64,000 bases of DNA from Bradyrhizobium huanghuaihaiense (GTDB lineage Bacteria > Pseudomonadota > Alphaproteobacteria > Rhizobiales > Xanthobacteraceae): the NCBI RefSeq assembly GCF_007830635.1, contig NZ_VLLA01000007.1, positions 1 to 64,000 on the forward strand, read 5' to 3'. Shown here in pieces: positions 30,354 through 38,358 of the stretch. A program made the translations under genes and the position numbers. The notes below the pieces were generated by a model. The model did no database searches. It was not told the DNA's origin and was given only the letters and a program-made list of their open reading frames with translations. How positions within the stretch are numbered: the first letter of the stretch is position 1; each line of letters starts with the position of its first letter.

Positions 30354-31325
30354 ATGAAGGATTTTGCTGGAAAGATTGCGGTCATCACCGGCGGCGGCAC
30401 GGGGATGGGGCGCGAGCTCGCGCGGCAGCTGGTTGCCGAAGGCTGCAATGTCGCGATGTGCGACGTCTCGGAGGCCGCGATGGCCGAGACCAAGCGGCTG
30501 TGCGAGGTCGAGAAGCTGCCGCAGGGCCTGCGCGTCACGACGCACGTCGCCGATGTCGCCATCGAGGATCATCTCAAGCGCTTCCGCGACGAGCTCGCCG
30601 AGCAGCAGAAGACCGACAGGATCCATCTCTTGTTCAACAACGCCGGCATCGGCGGCGGCGGCAGCCTGTTCACCAACACGCGCGAGCAGTGGGAGCGCAC
30701 CTTCAACATCTGCTGGGGCGGGGTCTATCTCGGCGTGCGCACCTTCCTGCCGATGCTGGTCGCGGCCGACGAGGCCCACATCGTCAACACCGCCAGCGTC
30801 AACGGCTTCTGGGCCTCGATCGGCATGGGCCAGGCGCACACCGCCTACAGCTCGGCCAAGTTCGCGGTGAAGGGATTTACCGAAGCGCTGATCAACGACC
30901 TGCGCCTGCACGCCCCGCACGTCAAATGCTCGGTGGTGATGCCCGGCCATATCGGCACCTCGATCGTCTCCAATTCGCGCAAGGTGCAGAGCGCGGACGG
31001 CTCGGAGCGGCTCAACGCCGACGAGGTCGCGCTGACCCGTAAGCGCATGGTCGCCGCCGGCGTGCCGGATGCCGACAGGATGTCGGACGAGGACATCCAG
31101 GCGGCGTTCGCCGAGCGCGCCCGCAGCTTCCTGGAGGATGCGCCGACGACGGCCGCGCAGGCCGCCAAGATCATCCTCGACGGCGTCAAGGCGGAGCGCT
31201 GGCGCATCCTCGTGGGCGAGGACGCCAAGCGCCTCGACGAGCGCGTGCGCGCCACGCCGGAGCAGGCCTATGAGCGCGCCTTCTACGAAAGCTTCACGCA
31301 GGAGGTGGGCTGGCGACTCGGTTGA
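30354..31325 (+). CDS. Short-chain dehydrogenase/reductase
   Basis: This 323-residue Rossmann-fold oxidoreductase has the classical SDR motif TGGGTGMGRELA (about 13-24) for NAD(P) binding, then NNAGIGGGG and the catalytic Ser-Tyr-Lys (NTASVNGFW ... YSSAKFAVKGFTEAL). A C-terminal extension of about 70 residues distinguishes it from minimal SDRs. ATG 30354 follows gggaggggcc; the frame is open to 30231. It probably works on the same pathway as the upstream aldolase-type enzyme. The substrate is unknown. Confidence 0.87.
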   Translation: MKDFAGKIAVITGGGTGMGRELARQLVAEGCNVAMCDVSEAAMAETKRLCEVEKLPQGLRVTTHVADVAIEDHLKRFRDELAEQQKTDRIHLLFNNAGIGGGGSLFTNTREQWERTFNICWGGVYLGVRTFLPMLVAADEAHIVNTASVNGFWASIGMGQAHTAYSSAKFAVKGFTEALINDLRLHAPHVKCSVVMPGHIGTSIVSNSRKVQSADGSERLNADEVALTRKRMVAAGVPDADRMSDEDIQAAFAERARSFLEDAPTTAAQAAKIILDGVKAERWRILVGEDAKRLDERVRATPEQAYERAFYESFTQEVGWRLG

Positions 31326-31382
31326 GTTGGCTTCGCCGTCACGGCCGGCGACGCGCGAATATGGGTATGATGATCGTCATGA

Positions 31383-31419
31383 CAAGAGGTGCGCAGGTCA
31401 TTTCACGTGCCACCTCTTG
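31383..31419. other. Hairpin downstream of the SDR gene
   Basis: Nine-base arms caagaggtg (31383-31391) and cacctcttg (31411-31419) match perfectly around a 19-nt loop, 58 bp after the SDR stop. There is no T-run, so it may be a weak terminator or mRNA-stability structure. Confidence 0.4.
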
Positions 31420-31597
31420 CCATTGTTCACAGCGGTGTGACGAATTGGAATGTCACGCATGCGGCGCGGCCCATCGTTCAAGCATCGTTCAAGCGATGGT
31501 GATGTCCAACGGGTCTCATTCGGCGCACGGCAGCTTGGTTGGCGAACCAAAATAGTTTAGTCAATCAGGGGTAACGCGATGATAGAGCGTAGCTCCG

Positions 31598-32710
31598 ATG
31601 ATACCCGCATGCCTCTCCGACGACTGGACCCTTTGCCCGGAGCGAGAGGACATCTCCTCTGAGTTCACGCGGCTCCTCACCGCGGCCCAGGAGGGCGGCG
31701 CCACGATCGCGGAATGTCTGATGATCGCGCGGCAGCTCAAGCGGGGCGACGAGCAATCCTGGCATCGCGAGTGGAAGAAGCTGGCGCGGACCAATCGCCA
31801 CCGTGCCGAGGCCGCGTTCGCGGAAGGCCACATGGCAACGGCGCAGCGCAACTGGCTGCGGGCCCTCAACTACTACGGCGCAGCCGCAATGCCGCTCGAT
31901 CCGGCCGACGAGCGCCGCTGGGTTGCGGTGCTGGCGATGCAGGAATGCGCCCGCCGCTATCTCACGGCGCGCGCGCCGGCGGGCGAAGTCGTGACGATTC
32001 CCTGGGTCGAGGATCATGCGTTGCAGGGCTACTTCCTGCCCGCGCCGTCGGCACGAGGCCGGGCGCCGACCGTGATCTGCATCGGCGAGCCCGGGCACCG
32101 CAAGGAGGAATTCCTGTTCAAGCTCGCGCCGCATGCGCGCGAGCGCGGACTGTCGATGCTGGCGCTGGACCTGCTCGGCGACCAGCGCGACGACTTCACC
32201 GATGCGCTTCTGCAGCGCCGCGACCTCGAGAGCTCGATTGCGAGCGTCATGGATTATCTGGAAACGCGGGGCGACGTCGATTTCGACCGCGTCGCCATCG
32301 TGGCGGACGGGTGGGGCTCCTCTTTCGTGGCGCGCGCGGTGTTGCAGGAGCCGCGGCTGGCTGCGGCGGTCTGCGACGGCGGCCTGTGGGATCTGCACGA
32401 ACGATCCTTCTTCGCCAGCCGTTTCGCGATGAGCGACCTCAGCATCGTCCCGGTGCCGCATGCGCCGCTGATGGCCTCCAGCGCCGATTGTCCGGTGCTG
32501 ATCACGCTCGGCGAGGATGGCTGGCTCAAGGCCGACCGGGCGCGTCAGATCGTCCAGCAATCCCGGCTCGGCAGCTCCGACATCGCGCTGAAGGTGTTCA
32601 CCGCGGCGGAGACCGGCGCGGCGCAGGCCCATGCGGACAATCCCAGCCTTGCCAACGAATACATCTTCGACTGGCTGGAGACGCGGCTGGACGCCGGACG
32701 GCGCGCCTGA
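31598..32710 (+). CDS. Alpha/beta hydrolase-like protein lacking the usual nucleophile Ser
   Basis: This 370-residue protein has an N-terminal helical cap (about 30-110, with SWHREWKKLARTNRHRAEAAFAEG and QRNWLRALNYYGAAAMPLDPADERR). The alpha/beta core is like FrsA/2,6-dihydroxypseudooxynicotine hydrolases. At the nucleophile elbow, where G-x-S-x-G is expected, it reads ADGWGSS (residues 236-242), so the Ser appears replaced by Gly. A His near the end (QAHADNP) is retained. It may be non-hydrolytic or use a nearby Ser. It is a single gene after a 272-bp gap and convergent with a MarR gene. Confidence 0.75.
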   Translation: MIPACLSDDWTLCPEREDISSEFTRLLTAAQEGGATIAECLMIARQLKRGDEQSWHREWKKLARTNRHRAEAAFAEGHMATAQRNWLRALNYYGAAAMPLDPADERRWVAVLAMQECARRYLTARAPAGEVVTIPWVEDHALQGYFLPAPSARGRAPTVICIGEPGHRKEEFLFKLAPHARERGLSMLALDLLGDQRDDFTDALLQRRDLESSIASVMDYLETRGDVDFDRVAIVADGWGSSFVARAVLQEPRLAAAVCDGGLWDLHERSFFASRFAMSDLSIVPVPHAPLMASSADCPVLITLGEDGWLKADRARQIVQQSRLGSSDIALKVFTAAETGAAQAHADNPSLANEYIFDWLETRLDAGRRA

Positions 32711-32725
32711 GCGCGACCTCGGCTC

Positions 32726-33232
32726 TCAGAAATCCAGCGAGATCCTGACGCAGGCCTTCTCCAGCCGGGTCTTCAGCGTCGCCAGCTTGGTGGTGAATTC
32801 CGTCAGCTCGTTCTCGTCGAACTCCTGGAAGACGAATTCGCGGATCGTCTTGTACTGCTCGTTGAGGCTCGCAATGTGCTTCTGGGTCTTGTCGACCAGG
32901 GACAGCCGCACGACGCGGGCGTCGGTCGGCGAGGGCCGCCGGCGCAGCAGGCCCTTCTTTTCCAGCAGCTTGGACTGCGTGGTGACGAAGGAGGGATCGA
33001 CGTGGAGCAGCTTGGAGACCACGTTGACGGGCACGCCGTCGTCCTTGTCGAGGTCGGAGATCGCCATCAGGATCAACCATTGCGGGCCGCTGATGCCGAG
33101 CGTTCTCGCCCAGAACTGACGCAGCTCCTCCAGATACATGTTGATCGAGGATATCTCCCAGGTGAAGCGCCTGATGATATCCAGATTGCCGATGGAGCGC
33201 AGGCGCGCTCCTTCTTTCCTCGTCGCGGACAC
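32726..33232 (-). CDS. MarR-family transcriptional regulator
   Basis: This 168-residue winged-helix protein has dimerisation helices (RRFTWEISSINMYLEELRQFWART). The DNA-binding part follows: ISGPQWLILMAISDLDKDDGVPVNVVSKLLHVDPSFVTTQSKLLEKKGLLRRRPSPTDARVVRLSLVDKTQ (about 52-120), with the typical DxR wing. The frame extends to 33310. GTG 33232 has an ideal ribosome site (acgggagtgatgct) and is preferred. It is divergent from the large porin gene, over a 407-bp gap with repeated octamers. Confidence 0.87.
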   Translation of the reverse strand: MSATRKEGARLRSIGNLDIIRRFTWEISSINMYLEELRQFWARTLGISGPQWLILMAISDLDKDDGVPVNVVSKLLHVDPSFVTTQSKLLEKKGLLRRRPSPTDARVVRLSLVDKTQKHIASLNEQYKTIREFVFQEFDENELTEFTTKLATLKTRLEKACVRISLDF

Positions 33233-33639
33233 AGCATCACTCCCGTGAAATGATTCTTCAGGCCGGTGTTCGTGGCGGGGCATAGTCCACGCAAGCCTGC
33301 CCTGACGCAAGTGCAGAGCAGGGTAATTTTGTCACTAAAACTACAAAGATGAGCCGGTCAGCATATTCCCCCGGCCCGGGTGTTGCGCCCGGGGCACAGG
33401 TTTAGTGAAACCAGAAAGCTTATCAAATAAACTATTTTGATTAGTGGAACGGCGCAGGCATATTGCTCACCGACGGTGGGGGGTACTCGATCGTCCCGTT
33501 GCAGGTGGTTCGCTCACGTCCCTCGCGTCGAAAGCGGGTGTGTCCGAAAGCGCGAAGCGGCCGAGCGGATTTGAAGAGACGGGGATCTGGGGGGCCTCAC
33601 GGTCCAGTCTCCGTAAAATGAGCAACTTGGAGGTTTTAA
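33233..33639. promoter_or_regulatory. Divergent control region between marR and porin genes
   Basis: This 407-bp region has several regulator-like signals. tcactaaa (33332-33339) and its inverse tttagtga (33402-33409) lie 62 bp apart. There is also a GC-rich stem cccggg-N7-cccggg near 33377-33395 and the dyad atcaaa-N8-tttgat (33422-33441) in an AT-rich stretch. The porin leader that follows is long (about 180 nt to the start). Specific promoters cannot be assigned with confidence. Confidence 0.45.
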
Positions 33640-35196
33640 ATGAAAATGGTGAAGAGCCTTTTGCTCGGCACTTCGGCGGTTCTGATCGCCGTCGGCGGAG
33701 CCCAGGCGGCCGATCTTCCGGTCAAGGCCAAGGCGGTCGAGTACGTGAAGATCTGCACGCTCTACGGCGCGGGCTTCTACTACATCCCGGGCAGCGATAC
33801 CTGCATCAAGCTCGGCGGCTATCTGCGTGCCGAAGTCGCGCTCAATGCCGGCGGCAACTACAGCGCCCAGTACAACGGCGTGTTCGCGGCGAACAACCGC
33901 CTGACGAACTACTACTCGATGCGTGCTCGTGAAGATCTCAACATCGACACGCGCACCGCGACCGAGTACGGCGTGGTCCGCACCTATTTCGATGCGGTCT
34001 TTACCTGGACGACCGGCAACTATGTCGGCGCAGGCAGCGGCACGGGCGCGACCCAGTACAGCGGCACGCTCGGCCTCAACGCCGCGGGCACCGGCCTCGT
34101 CGGCTCGGGCAGCGGCAACGTCAACGGCACCGACGGCAACCTCTCGGGCGGCGCGCTCGGCGTCTACTACGCCTTCATCCAGTTCGCCGGCTTCACCATG
34201 GGTAAGGCCGTGTCGCAGTTCGACGCGCCCTGGATCAACTATCCGGGCAACAACTTCGACCAACTCGTCGGCGGCAGCGGCACCACCAACGGCGTCACCC
34301 AGTTCACCTACACGGCCGATTTCGGCCAGGGCGTGACGGCGGCGTTCTCGGCGCAGGACCAGACGCAGGTCTTCACGACCAACCTCTGGAACACCGCGGG
34401 CATGACCACCGCCAACGTCCTTGGCGGTGCGTACGGCTCGAACGCCATCGGCGGCACCCGGTCTCCCGACCTCGTCGGCATGGTCCGTGTCGACCAGGCC
34501 TGGGGTCTGTTCCAGGCGTCGGTGGCTGCGCACGACAACCATGTCGGTTACTACGGCGCGACCGAAGTCACCGGCCATCCGGAAGACAAGTGGGGCTGGG
34601 CCGTCCAGCTTGCCTTGCAGATCAAGAACATCCCGACCGGTGCCGGCGACGTGATCAACGTCTCGGGCGTCTACACCGAGGGCGCGAGCCGCTACAACTT
34701 CCAGGAGCTGGCTGCGACCAGCTACTCGATGTTCGGCAGCTCCAGCGGCGCGTATCAGAGCATCGGCTTCGCTGGCGTGTCTGATGCGGTGTACGGCCCC
34801 GGCGGCGGCCTCGAGCTGACCAAGACCTACGGCTTCCGTGGTGCCTACACCCACAACTGGAGCCCATACTGGAACACGGCGCTCTACGGTGCGTGGGCCG
34901 CCGTCAACTACAGCGGTACGGCCAAGAGCATGATCTGCAGCAGTGCTGCGTTCGCGACCCTGACCGGCGCCTGCAACCCGGACTTCAACATCGGCCAGGT
35001 GGGTGTCATCACCCGCTGGACGCCGGTGAAGAACCTGACCTTCTCGGCTGACTTCACCTACAGCCACCTCGACCAGAAGTACTCGGGCGTGATCACGACG
35101 CCGGCGCTCACGAGCGTTGCCAAACCTGCGGCCACGTACGAGCTGAAGGACCAGGACACCTACAGCCTGCTGCTGCGCGCCCAGCGCAACTGGTAA
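33640..35196 (+). CDS. Outer-membrane porin (Porin_2 family)
   Basis: This 518-residue beta-barrel porin has a signal peptide (MKMVKSLLLGTSAVLIAVGGAQA, cleavage before ADLPVKAKA). It carries the rhizobial Porin_2 signature VEYVKICTLYGAGFYYIPGSDTCIKLGGYLRAEV (about 29-62). Alternating Gly/Asn/Thr-rich strands run to a C-terminal LLRAQRNW with the terminal aromatic residue needed for BAM recognition. The ribosome site acttggaggttttaa is strong. Related proteins are RopA and Omp2b, the major general porins. It is closed by a strong terminator and may be controlled by the divergent MarR. Confidence 0.92.
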   Translation: MKMVKSLLLGTSAVLIAVGGAQAADLPVKAKAVEYVKICTLYGAGFYYIPGSDTCIKLGGYLRAEVALNAGGNYSAQYNGVFAANNRLTNYYSMRAREDLNIDTRTATEYGVVRTYFDAVFTWTTGNYVGAGSGTGATQYSGTLGLNAAGTGLVGSGSGNVNGTDGNLSGGALGVYYAFIQFAGFTMGKAVSQFDAPWINYPGNNFDQLVGGSGTTNGVTQFTYTADFGQGVTAAFSAQDQTQVFTTNLWNTAGMTTANVLGGAYGSNAIGGTRSPDLVGMVRVDQAWGLFQASVAAHDNHVGYYGATEVTGHPEDKWGWAVQLALQIKNIPTGAGDVINVSGVYTEGASRYNFQELAATSYSMFGSSSGAYQSIGFAGVSDAVYGPGGGLELTKTYGFRGAYTHNWSPYWNTALYGAWAAVNYSGTAKSMICSSAAFATLTGACNPDFNIGQVGVITRWTPVKNLTFSADFTYSHLDQKYSGVITTPALTSVAKPAATYELKDQDTYSLLLRAQRNW

Positions 35197-35217
35197 GGTT
35201 GGTCCATCGAACTTGAT

Positions 35218-35250
35218 GAAGCCCCGGCGGGAAACCGCCGGGGCTTTTTC
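35218..35250 (+). terminator. Rho-independent terminator of the porin gene
   Basis: The stem agccccggcgg-gaaa-ccgccggggct is followed by ttttttc. It is 22 bp past the porin stop. Confidence 0.92.
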
Positions 35251-35326
35251 TTGAACAGGCTTTCGGAAAATCCGGCCTCTGCCGTGGACGAAGACGAGCC
35301 ATGCGATTAGCTCGCCTCAAACTTAT

Positions 35327-35354
35327 TTACTTACCTGAGTTAATCAGCTATATA
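35327..35354 (+). promoter_or_regulatory. Predicted promoter of a small RNA
   Basis: TTACTT (35327-35332) and TATATA (35349-35354) are separated by 16 bp in an AT-rich patch between the porin and gcrA. The predicted transcript start is near 35361 and the next plus-strand terminator is at 35411-35445. Confidence 0.4.
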
Positions 35355-35360
35355 GCTTTC

Positions 35361-35445
35361 AGCCAAATACGAAAGTTGCGGCTCTTAGCTTCACGCTAAG
35401 CCTCCAGGAACCTCCGGTGATGCCCCGCCGGAGGTTTTTCTTTTT
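35361..35445 (+). ncRNA. Candidate small regulatory RNA
   Basis: A transcript of about 85 nt is predicted from an AT-rich promoter to a clear Rho-independent terminator. Its parts are a 5' single-stranded stretch, then a perfect 6-bp hairpin cttagc-ttcac-gctaag (35384-35400). An unpaired cctccagg (35401-35408) has an anti-Shine-Dalgarno core. The terminator stem is acctccgg/ccggaggt (35410-35417 and 35428-35435) followed by tttttcttttt. There is no protein frame. It lies between the porin and gcrA on the strand opposite to gcrA, so the terminator is not that of gcrA. I do not recognise an Rfam family. Confidence 0.5.
35410..35445 (+). terminator. Rho-independent terminator, probably of the small RNA
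   Basis: An 8-bp stem (acctccgg/ccggaggt) with a 10-nt loop is followed by an 11-nt T-rich tail on the plus strand. The porin already has its own terminator about 170 bp upstream, so this one needs another transcript. Confidence 0.85.
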
Positions 35446-35472
35446 GGAGCAAGGTTCGCGTCAAGCAAGACG

Positions 35473-35952
35473 CTAGCCGCGCATCACGCGGGCGCGCGAG
35501 TTCGGCCGGTAGGCGAGGCGGCTGTGACCGGCGCAATAGGGCTGGCCGTCGGGCGCGGCGTTGCCGCAGAAACAGAAATCCTCTTCGCCCGGGCTCGAGA
35601 TCGGCCAGCGGCAGCAGTTCTCGGACAGTTCCAGCAGCGAGCAGCGATTGGCGTCGTCGATGGGGCCGACGACGACGGGCGCGTCGGTCTCGCCGTAGAT
35701 CGTCGCGAGCATCTCGTATTGCAGCCGCGGCACCGCTCGTGTCGCGCGGGCCGGCGGCGCGAGGCTGCGCTCGAGCCTGCGGTCTTCGACCGCGCGGCTG
35801 CGCGTCAGATTGAGCCGCGACAGCTTGCCGATGACCGCATTGCGGCTGACGCCGATGTCGGCGGCGATCTCGCGGCAGGAGAGGCCGGCCTCGAAGTGCT
35901 GCTTCAGAAGTTCAATTCGTTCGTCAGTCCAGGTTGGTGAGAGAACAGGCAT
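35473..35952 (-). CDS. gcrA: GcrA-family cell cycle regulator
   Basis: GcrA is an alphaproteobacterial sigma-70 cofactor that binds methylated GAnTC promoters together with CcrM. The 159-residue protein has an N-terminal HTH (PTWTDERIELLKQHFEAGLSCREIAADIGVSRNAVIGKLSRLNLTRSR, about 6-53) and a variable linker. The conserved C-terminal domain shows CSLLELSENCCRWPISSPGEEDFCFCGNAAPDGQPYCAGHSRLAY with its Cys/His set. Some rhizobia carry more than one GcrA-type gene, so whether this is the master regulator is not certain. Confidence 0.9.
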   Translation of the reverse strand: MPVLSPTWTDERIELLKQHFEAGLSCREIAADIGVSRNAVIGKLSRLNLTRSRAVEDRRLERSLAPPARATRAVPRLQYEMLATIYGETDAPVVVGPIDDANRCSLLELSENCCRWPISSPGEEDFCFCGNAAPDGQPYCAGHSRLAYRPNSRARVMRG

Positions 35953-36024
35953 TGTAACGGTCCCAGGTTGCAGATGTCGGCCATCCGCATCGCAAGATCC
36001 GTCCGCTTCACGTCCGGCGCGCGC

Positions 36025-36222
36025 TCACGTCCTGCCATTGTCGCGAATCGACAGAAGTCCGTCCTTGATGGCGAGACGGATGCCTTCCTCGATCAGGGTT
36101 CGTGCGACGCCGGGAACGCTGGTGCCGTGGGTGCCCTGTCTCACCAGTTTCTCCAGATAGGTGATGGTCGAGAGCGCCAAGGTTACGGGAATGCGGTCAG
36201 TCTCGGCTTTTTCGGTGGCCAT
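36025..36222 (-). CDS. Small ribbon-helix-helix-like protein
   Basis: This 65-residue protein begins ATEKAETDRIPVTLALSTITYLEKLVRQGTHGTSVPGVARTLIEEGIRLAIKDG. A short beta strand (RIPVTLAL) is followed by two helices with the spacing of a ribbon-helix-helix DNA-binding fold. The start is ATG 36222. It is upstream of gcrA in the same direction, with 72 bp between the genes. No toxin partner is visible, so an antitoxin role is not supported. Confidence 0.7.
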   Translation of the reverse strand: MATEKAETDRIPVTLALSTITYLEKLVRQGTHGTSVPGVARTLIEEGIRLAIKDGLLSIRDNGRT

Positions 36223-36421
36223 GGCCCGAACGCTAGCCTCTTACTCGGGTACATAAAAGTAACGATTAAGACTCTATTTAGGGTCGGGGGTGGAAGTCAA
36301 TACGTTCACGATTCGTAGCGCAGTGCATTGGAATCGCTCGCGAAATCGGGCGAGCAACGACGCGCCGCGCGGAAACCGGCGCGGCGGCGTGGCGTCTAGA
36401 GGTCGGAAGGTGCGGGCCGGC

Positions 36422-37363
36422 TCAGCCGTGCACGATGGCCTTTTCGATCATGCAATGGATGCCTTTGGAGCCGTTGACGGTCTGGGTCACCCGCAGATCG
36501 GCCGCCAGGCTGCACAGGGTGTAGGCGTCCTCGCGCGACAGGTTTCGCGTTTCGCCGAGCAGGGCAATCATGTCGCGCAGCGCGCGCACGGCGCACTGGT
36601 CGAGGTCGGGGTCCATCGCCATGGTCATGTAGTGCGTCGCCGTTTCGGCACGGGGATAGTCGAGCTTGAGGTCCTTGCGCAGCGTCAGGCGGAAGCGGCC
36701 TTGCAGTGCGGTCTCGATCGCGGTGACGCAGACCTCGCCGTCGCCCTGCACGCCATGGCCGTCGCCGCAGGAGAACATCGCGCCGGGGACGAACACCGGC
36801 AGATAGAGCGTCGCACCGGCACCGAGCTCCTTGTTGTCGAGATTGCCGCCCATGGCGCGCGGGACCAGCGAGGAGATGCGGCCCCAGCTCGGTGGCGGCG
36901 AGACGCCCATCACGCCGAAGAACGGCTTGAGCGGCAGGTCGAGGCCCCATGGCATGCGGCCGACCATCCGCGAGCGGTCCAGCGGGATGTTGAGGATGCG
37001 TGTCTCGTGGAAATCGTCGGGCAGGGTGCCGGACAGCGGCTTGATCATGTTCCAGCCCCAGTCCTGCCGGAGCTGGACGTCGAGGATCTCGACCGCGAGC
37101 ACGTCGCCGGGCTCGGCGCCCTCGACCGCGATCGGTCCGGTGAGGATGTGGCCGGGCAGCATGCGCTCGGACCGCGCGTGAACCTCGTGCATCTCGGGCG
37201 GAATGTGAAACTTGTCGCGGTCGGGCAGCATGTCCGGGCCGCCGCTGATGGTGTCGACCGTCACCTCGTCGCCGCTCTTGATGGTGAGGACAGGCTTGAG
37301 CTTGGCTTCGAAGAAGCCCCAATGACAGGTCTCGGGGCTGGAATGCAGGTGGTGATGGGTCAT
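36422..37363 (-). CDS. Acetamidase/formamidase family protein
   Basis: This 313-residue enzyme is of the FmdA/AmdA family, hydrolysing short amides to ammonia and the acid. Motifs are CHWGFFEAKLKPVLTIKSGDEVTVDTISGG, GHILTGPIAVEGAEPGDVLAVEI, GNLDNKELGAGATLYLPVFVPGAMFSCGDGHGVQGDGEV (about 170-210) and the C-terminal TQTVNGSKGIHCMI. The start is ATG 37363; the longer frame to 38182 is an antisense shadow of ydcF. It could supply nitrogen from formamide or acetamide. No amide transporter lies beside it. Confidence 0.9.
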   Translation of the reverse strand: MTHHHLHSSPETCHWGFFEAKLKPVLTIKSGDEVTVDTISGGPDMLPDRDKFHIPPEMHEVHARSERMLPGHILTGPIAVEGAEPGDVLAVEILDVQLRQDWGWNMIKPLSGTLPDDFHETRILNIPLDRSRMVGRMPWGLDLPLKPFFGVMGVSPPPSWGRISSLVPRAMGGNLDNKELGAGATLYLPVFVPGAMFSCGDGHGVQGDGEVCVTAIETALQGRFRLTLRKDLKLDYPRAETATHYMTMAMDPDLDQCAVRALRDMIALLGETRNLSREDAYTLCSLAADLRVTQTVNGSKGIHCMIEKAIVHG

Positions 37364-37389
37364 TTGCGGCGGTCCAATCGGTTTGCTCG

Positions 37390-37480
37390 TCACGCCCGGG
37401 CTTGACCCGGCGAGCGATCCTCTTTCAAGAAGATTTCCAATCATGGGCCGGCTGGTCAAGCCCGCGCATGGCACGGTCAT
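37390..37480. repeat. Dispersed palindromic repeat (cgcccgggcttgacccgg type)
   Basis: The left arm cgtcacgcccgggcttgacccgg and the right arm ccggctggtcaagcccgcgcatgg are imperfect inverses around an internal gaagattt-rich loop. It lies directly before the ydcF reading frame. Confidence 0.6.
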
Positions 37481-37495
37481 TCGAGCGAGGCTCCC

Positions 37496-38299
37496 CTGTA
37501 TTTCGTCCTGTCCAAGACAATCGGCACGGCGCTGCTGCCGATCAATCTCCTGGTCGAGCTCGGCATCCTGTCGCTGGTGCTGATGCTGACGCGCTTTGCC
37601 GCGCTCGGCCGCAAGCTCGCGGTGACCACGCTGATCCTGCTGGCGCTGGCCGCATTCTCCCCGCTGGGCAACCTGCTGCTTTATCCGCTGGAGTCGCGCT
37701 ATCCGAAGTGGGACCCGTCGCGGGGCGCGCCCGACGGCATCATCGTGCTCGGCGGCTCCGTCGACACCGATCTGTCGGCCGCGCATCGCACGCCGGTGGT
37801 CGCCTCCGCTGCCGATCGCATGCTGGCACCGGCCGAGCTCGCGCGCCGCTATCCGAATGCGCGCATCGTCTTCACCGGGGGCTCGGCGAACCTGGTCTCC
37901 ACCGATGCGAAAGAGGCCGACTACTCCGCGCCGATCCTGGAAAGCCTCGGCATCCCGAAGGAGCGCCTGATCGTCGAACGGGACTCGCGCAACACCTGGG
38001 AGAATGCGGTCTTCACCAGGCAATTGGTGTCGCCGAAGCCGGGCGAGCGCTGGCTGCTGGTGACCTCGGCGTTCCACATGCCGCGCGCGATGGGGATCTT
38101 TCACAAGGCCGGATTTGACGTCGAGGCCTATCCGGTGGACTGGCGGATGGGCGGGCGCGACGATCTCTTCGCGTTCACCCATATCGGCAAGGAGGGTCTC
38201 GGCAGGACCGATGTCGCCATGCGCGAATGGATCGGTCTTCTGACGTACCGCATCCTGGGCCGGACCGGCGAGTTGCTACCGGGGCCGGGCAGGGACTAG
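37496..38299 (+). CDS. YdcF-family (DUF218) membrane protein
   Basis: This inner-membrane protein has one or two N-terminal helices (LPINLLVELGILSLVLMLTRF and AVTTLILLALAAFSPLGNLLL). The soluble DUF218 domain follows: DGIIVLGGSVDTDL, NARIVFTGGSANL, ESLGIPKERLIVERDSRNTWENAVFT and LLVTSAFHMPRAMGIFHKAGF. These motifs are typical of ElyC/YdcF envelope proteins. The first ordinary start (GTG 37577) would cut into the first helix. The family N-terminus (xYFVLSKTIG) points to CTG 37496, after an agcgagg ribosome site. The 267-residue length fits. Confidence 0.8.
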   Translation: MYFVLSKTIGTALLPINLLVELGILSLVLMLTRFAALGRKLAVTTLILLALAAFSPLGNLLLYPLESRYPKWDPSRGAPDGIIVLGGSVDTDLSAAHRTPVVASAADRMLAPAELARRYPNARIVFTGGSANLVSTDAKEADYSAPILESLGIPKERLIVERDSRNTWENAVFTRQLVSPKPGERWLLVTSAFHMPRAMGIFHKAGFDVEAYPVDWRMGGRDDLFAFTHIGKEGLGRTDVAMREWIGLLTYRILGRTGELLPGPGRD

Positions 38300-38358
38300 A
38301 ACGAGGTCGCACAACAAGAACACAGCACCGGCGCGCGACCGCCGGCCGGGAGGACGCG

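Noticed and set aside
36025..36222. Toxin-antitoxin system around the small RHH-like protein
   Set aside because: No partner toxin frame overlaps or adjoins it. The neighbour is gcrA and the other side is a gap.
36422..38182. A 586-residue form of the acetamidase
   Set aside because: The extra N-terminal half is antisense to ydcF and lacks family similarity. The normal start is ATG 37363.
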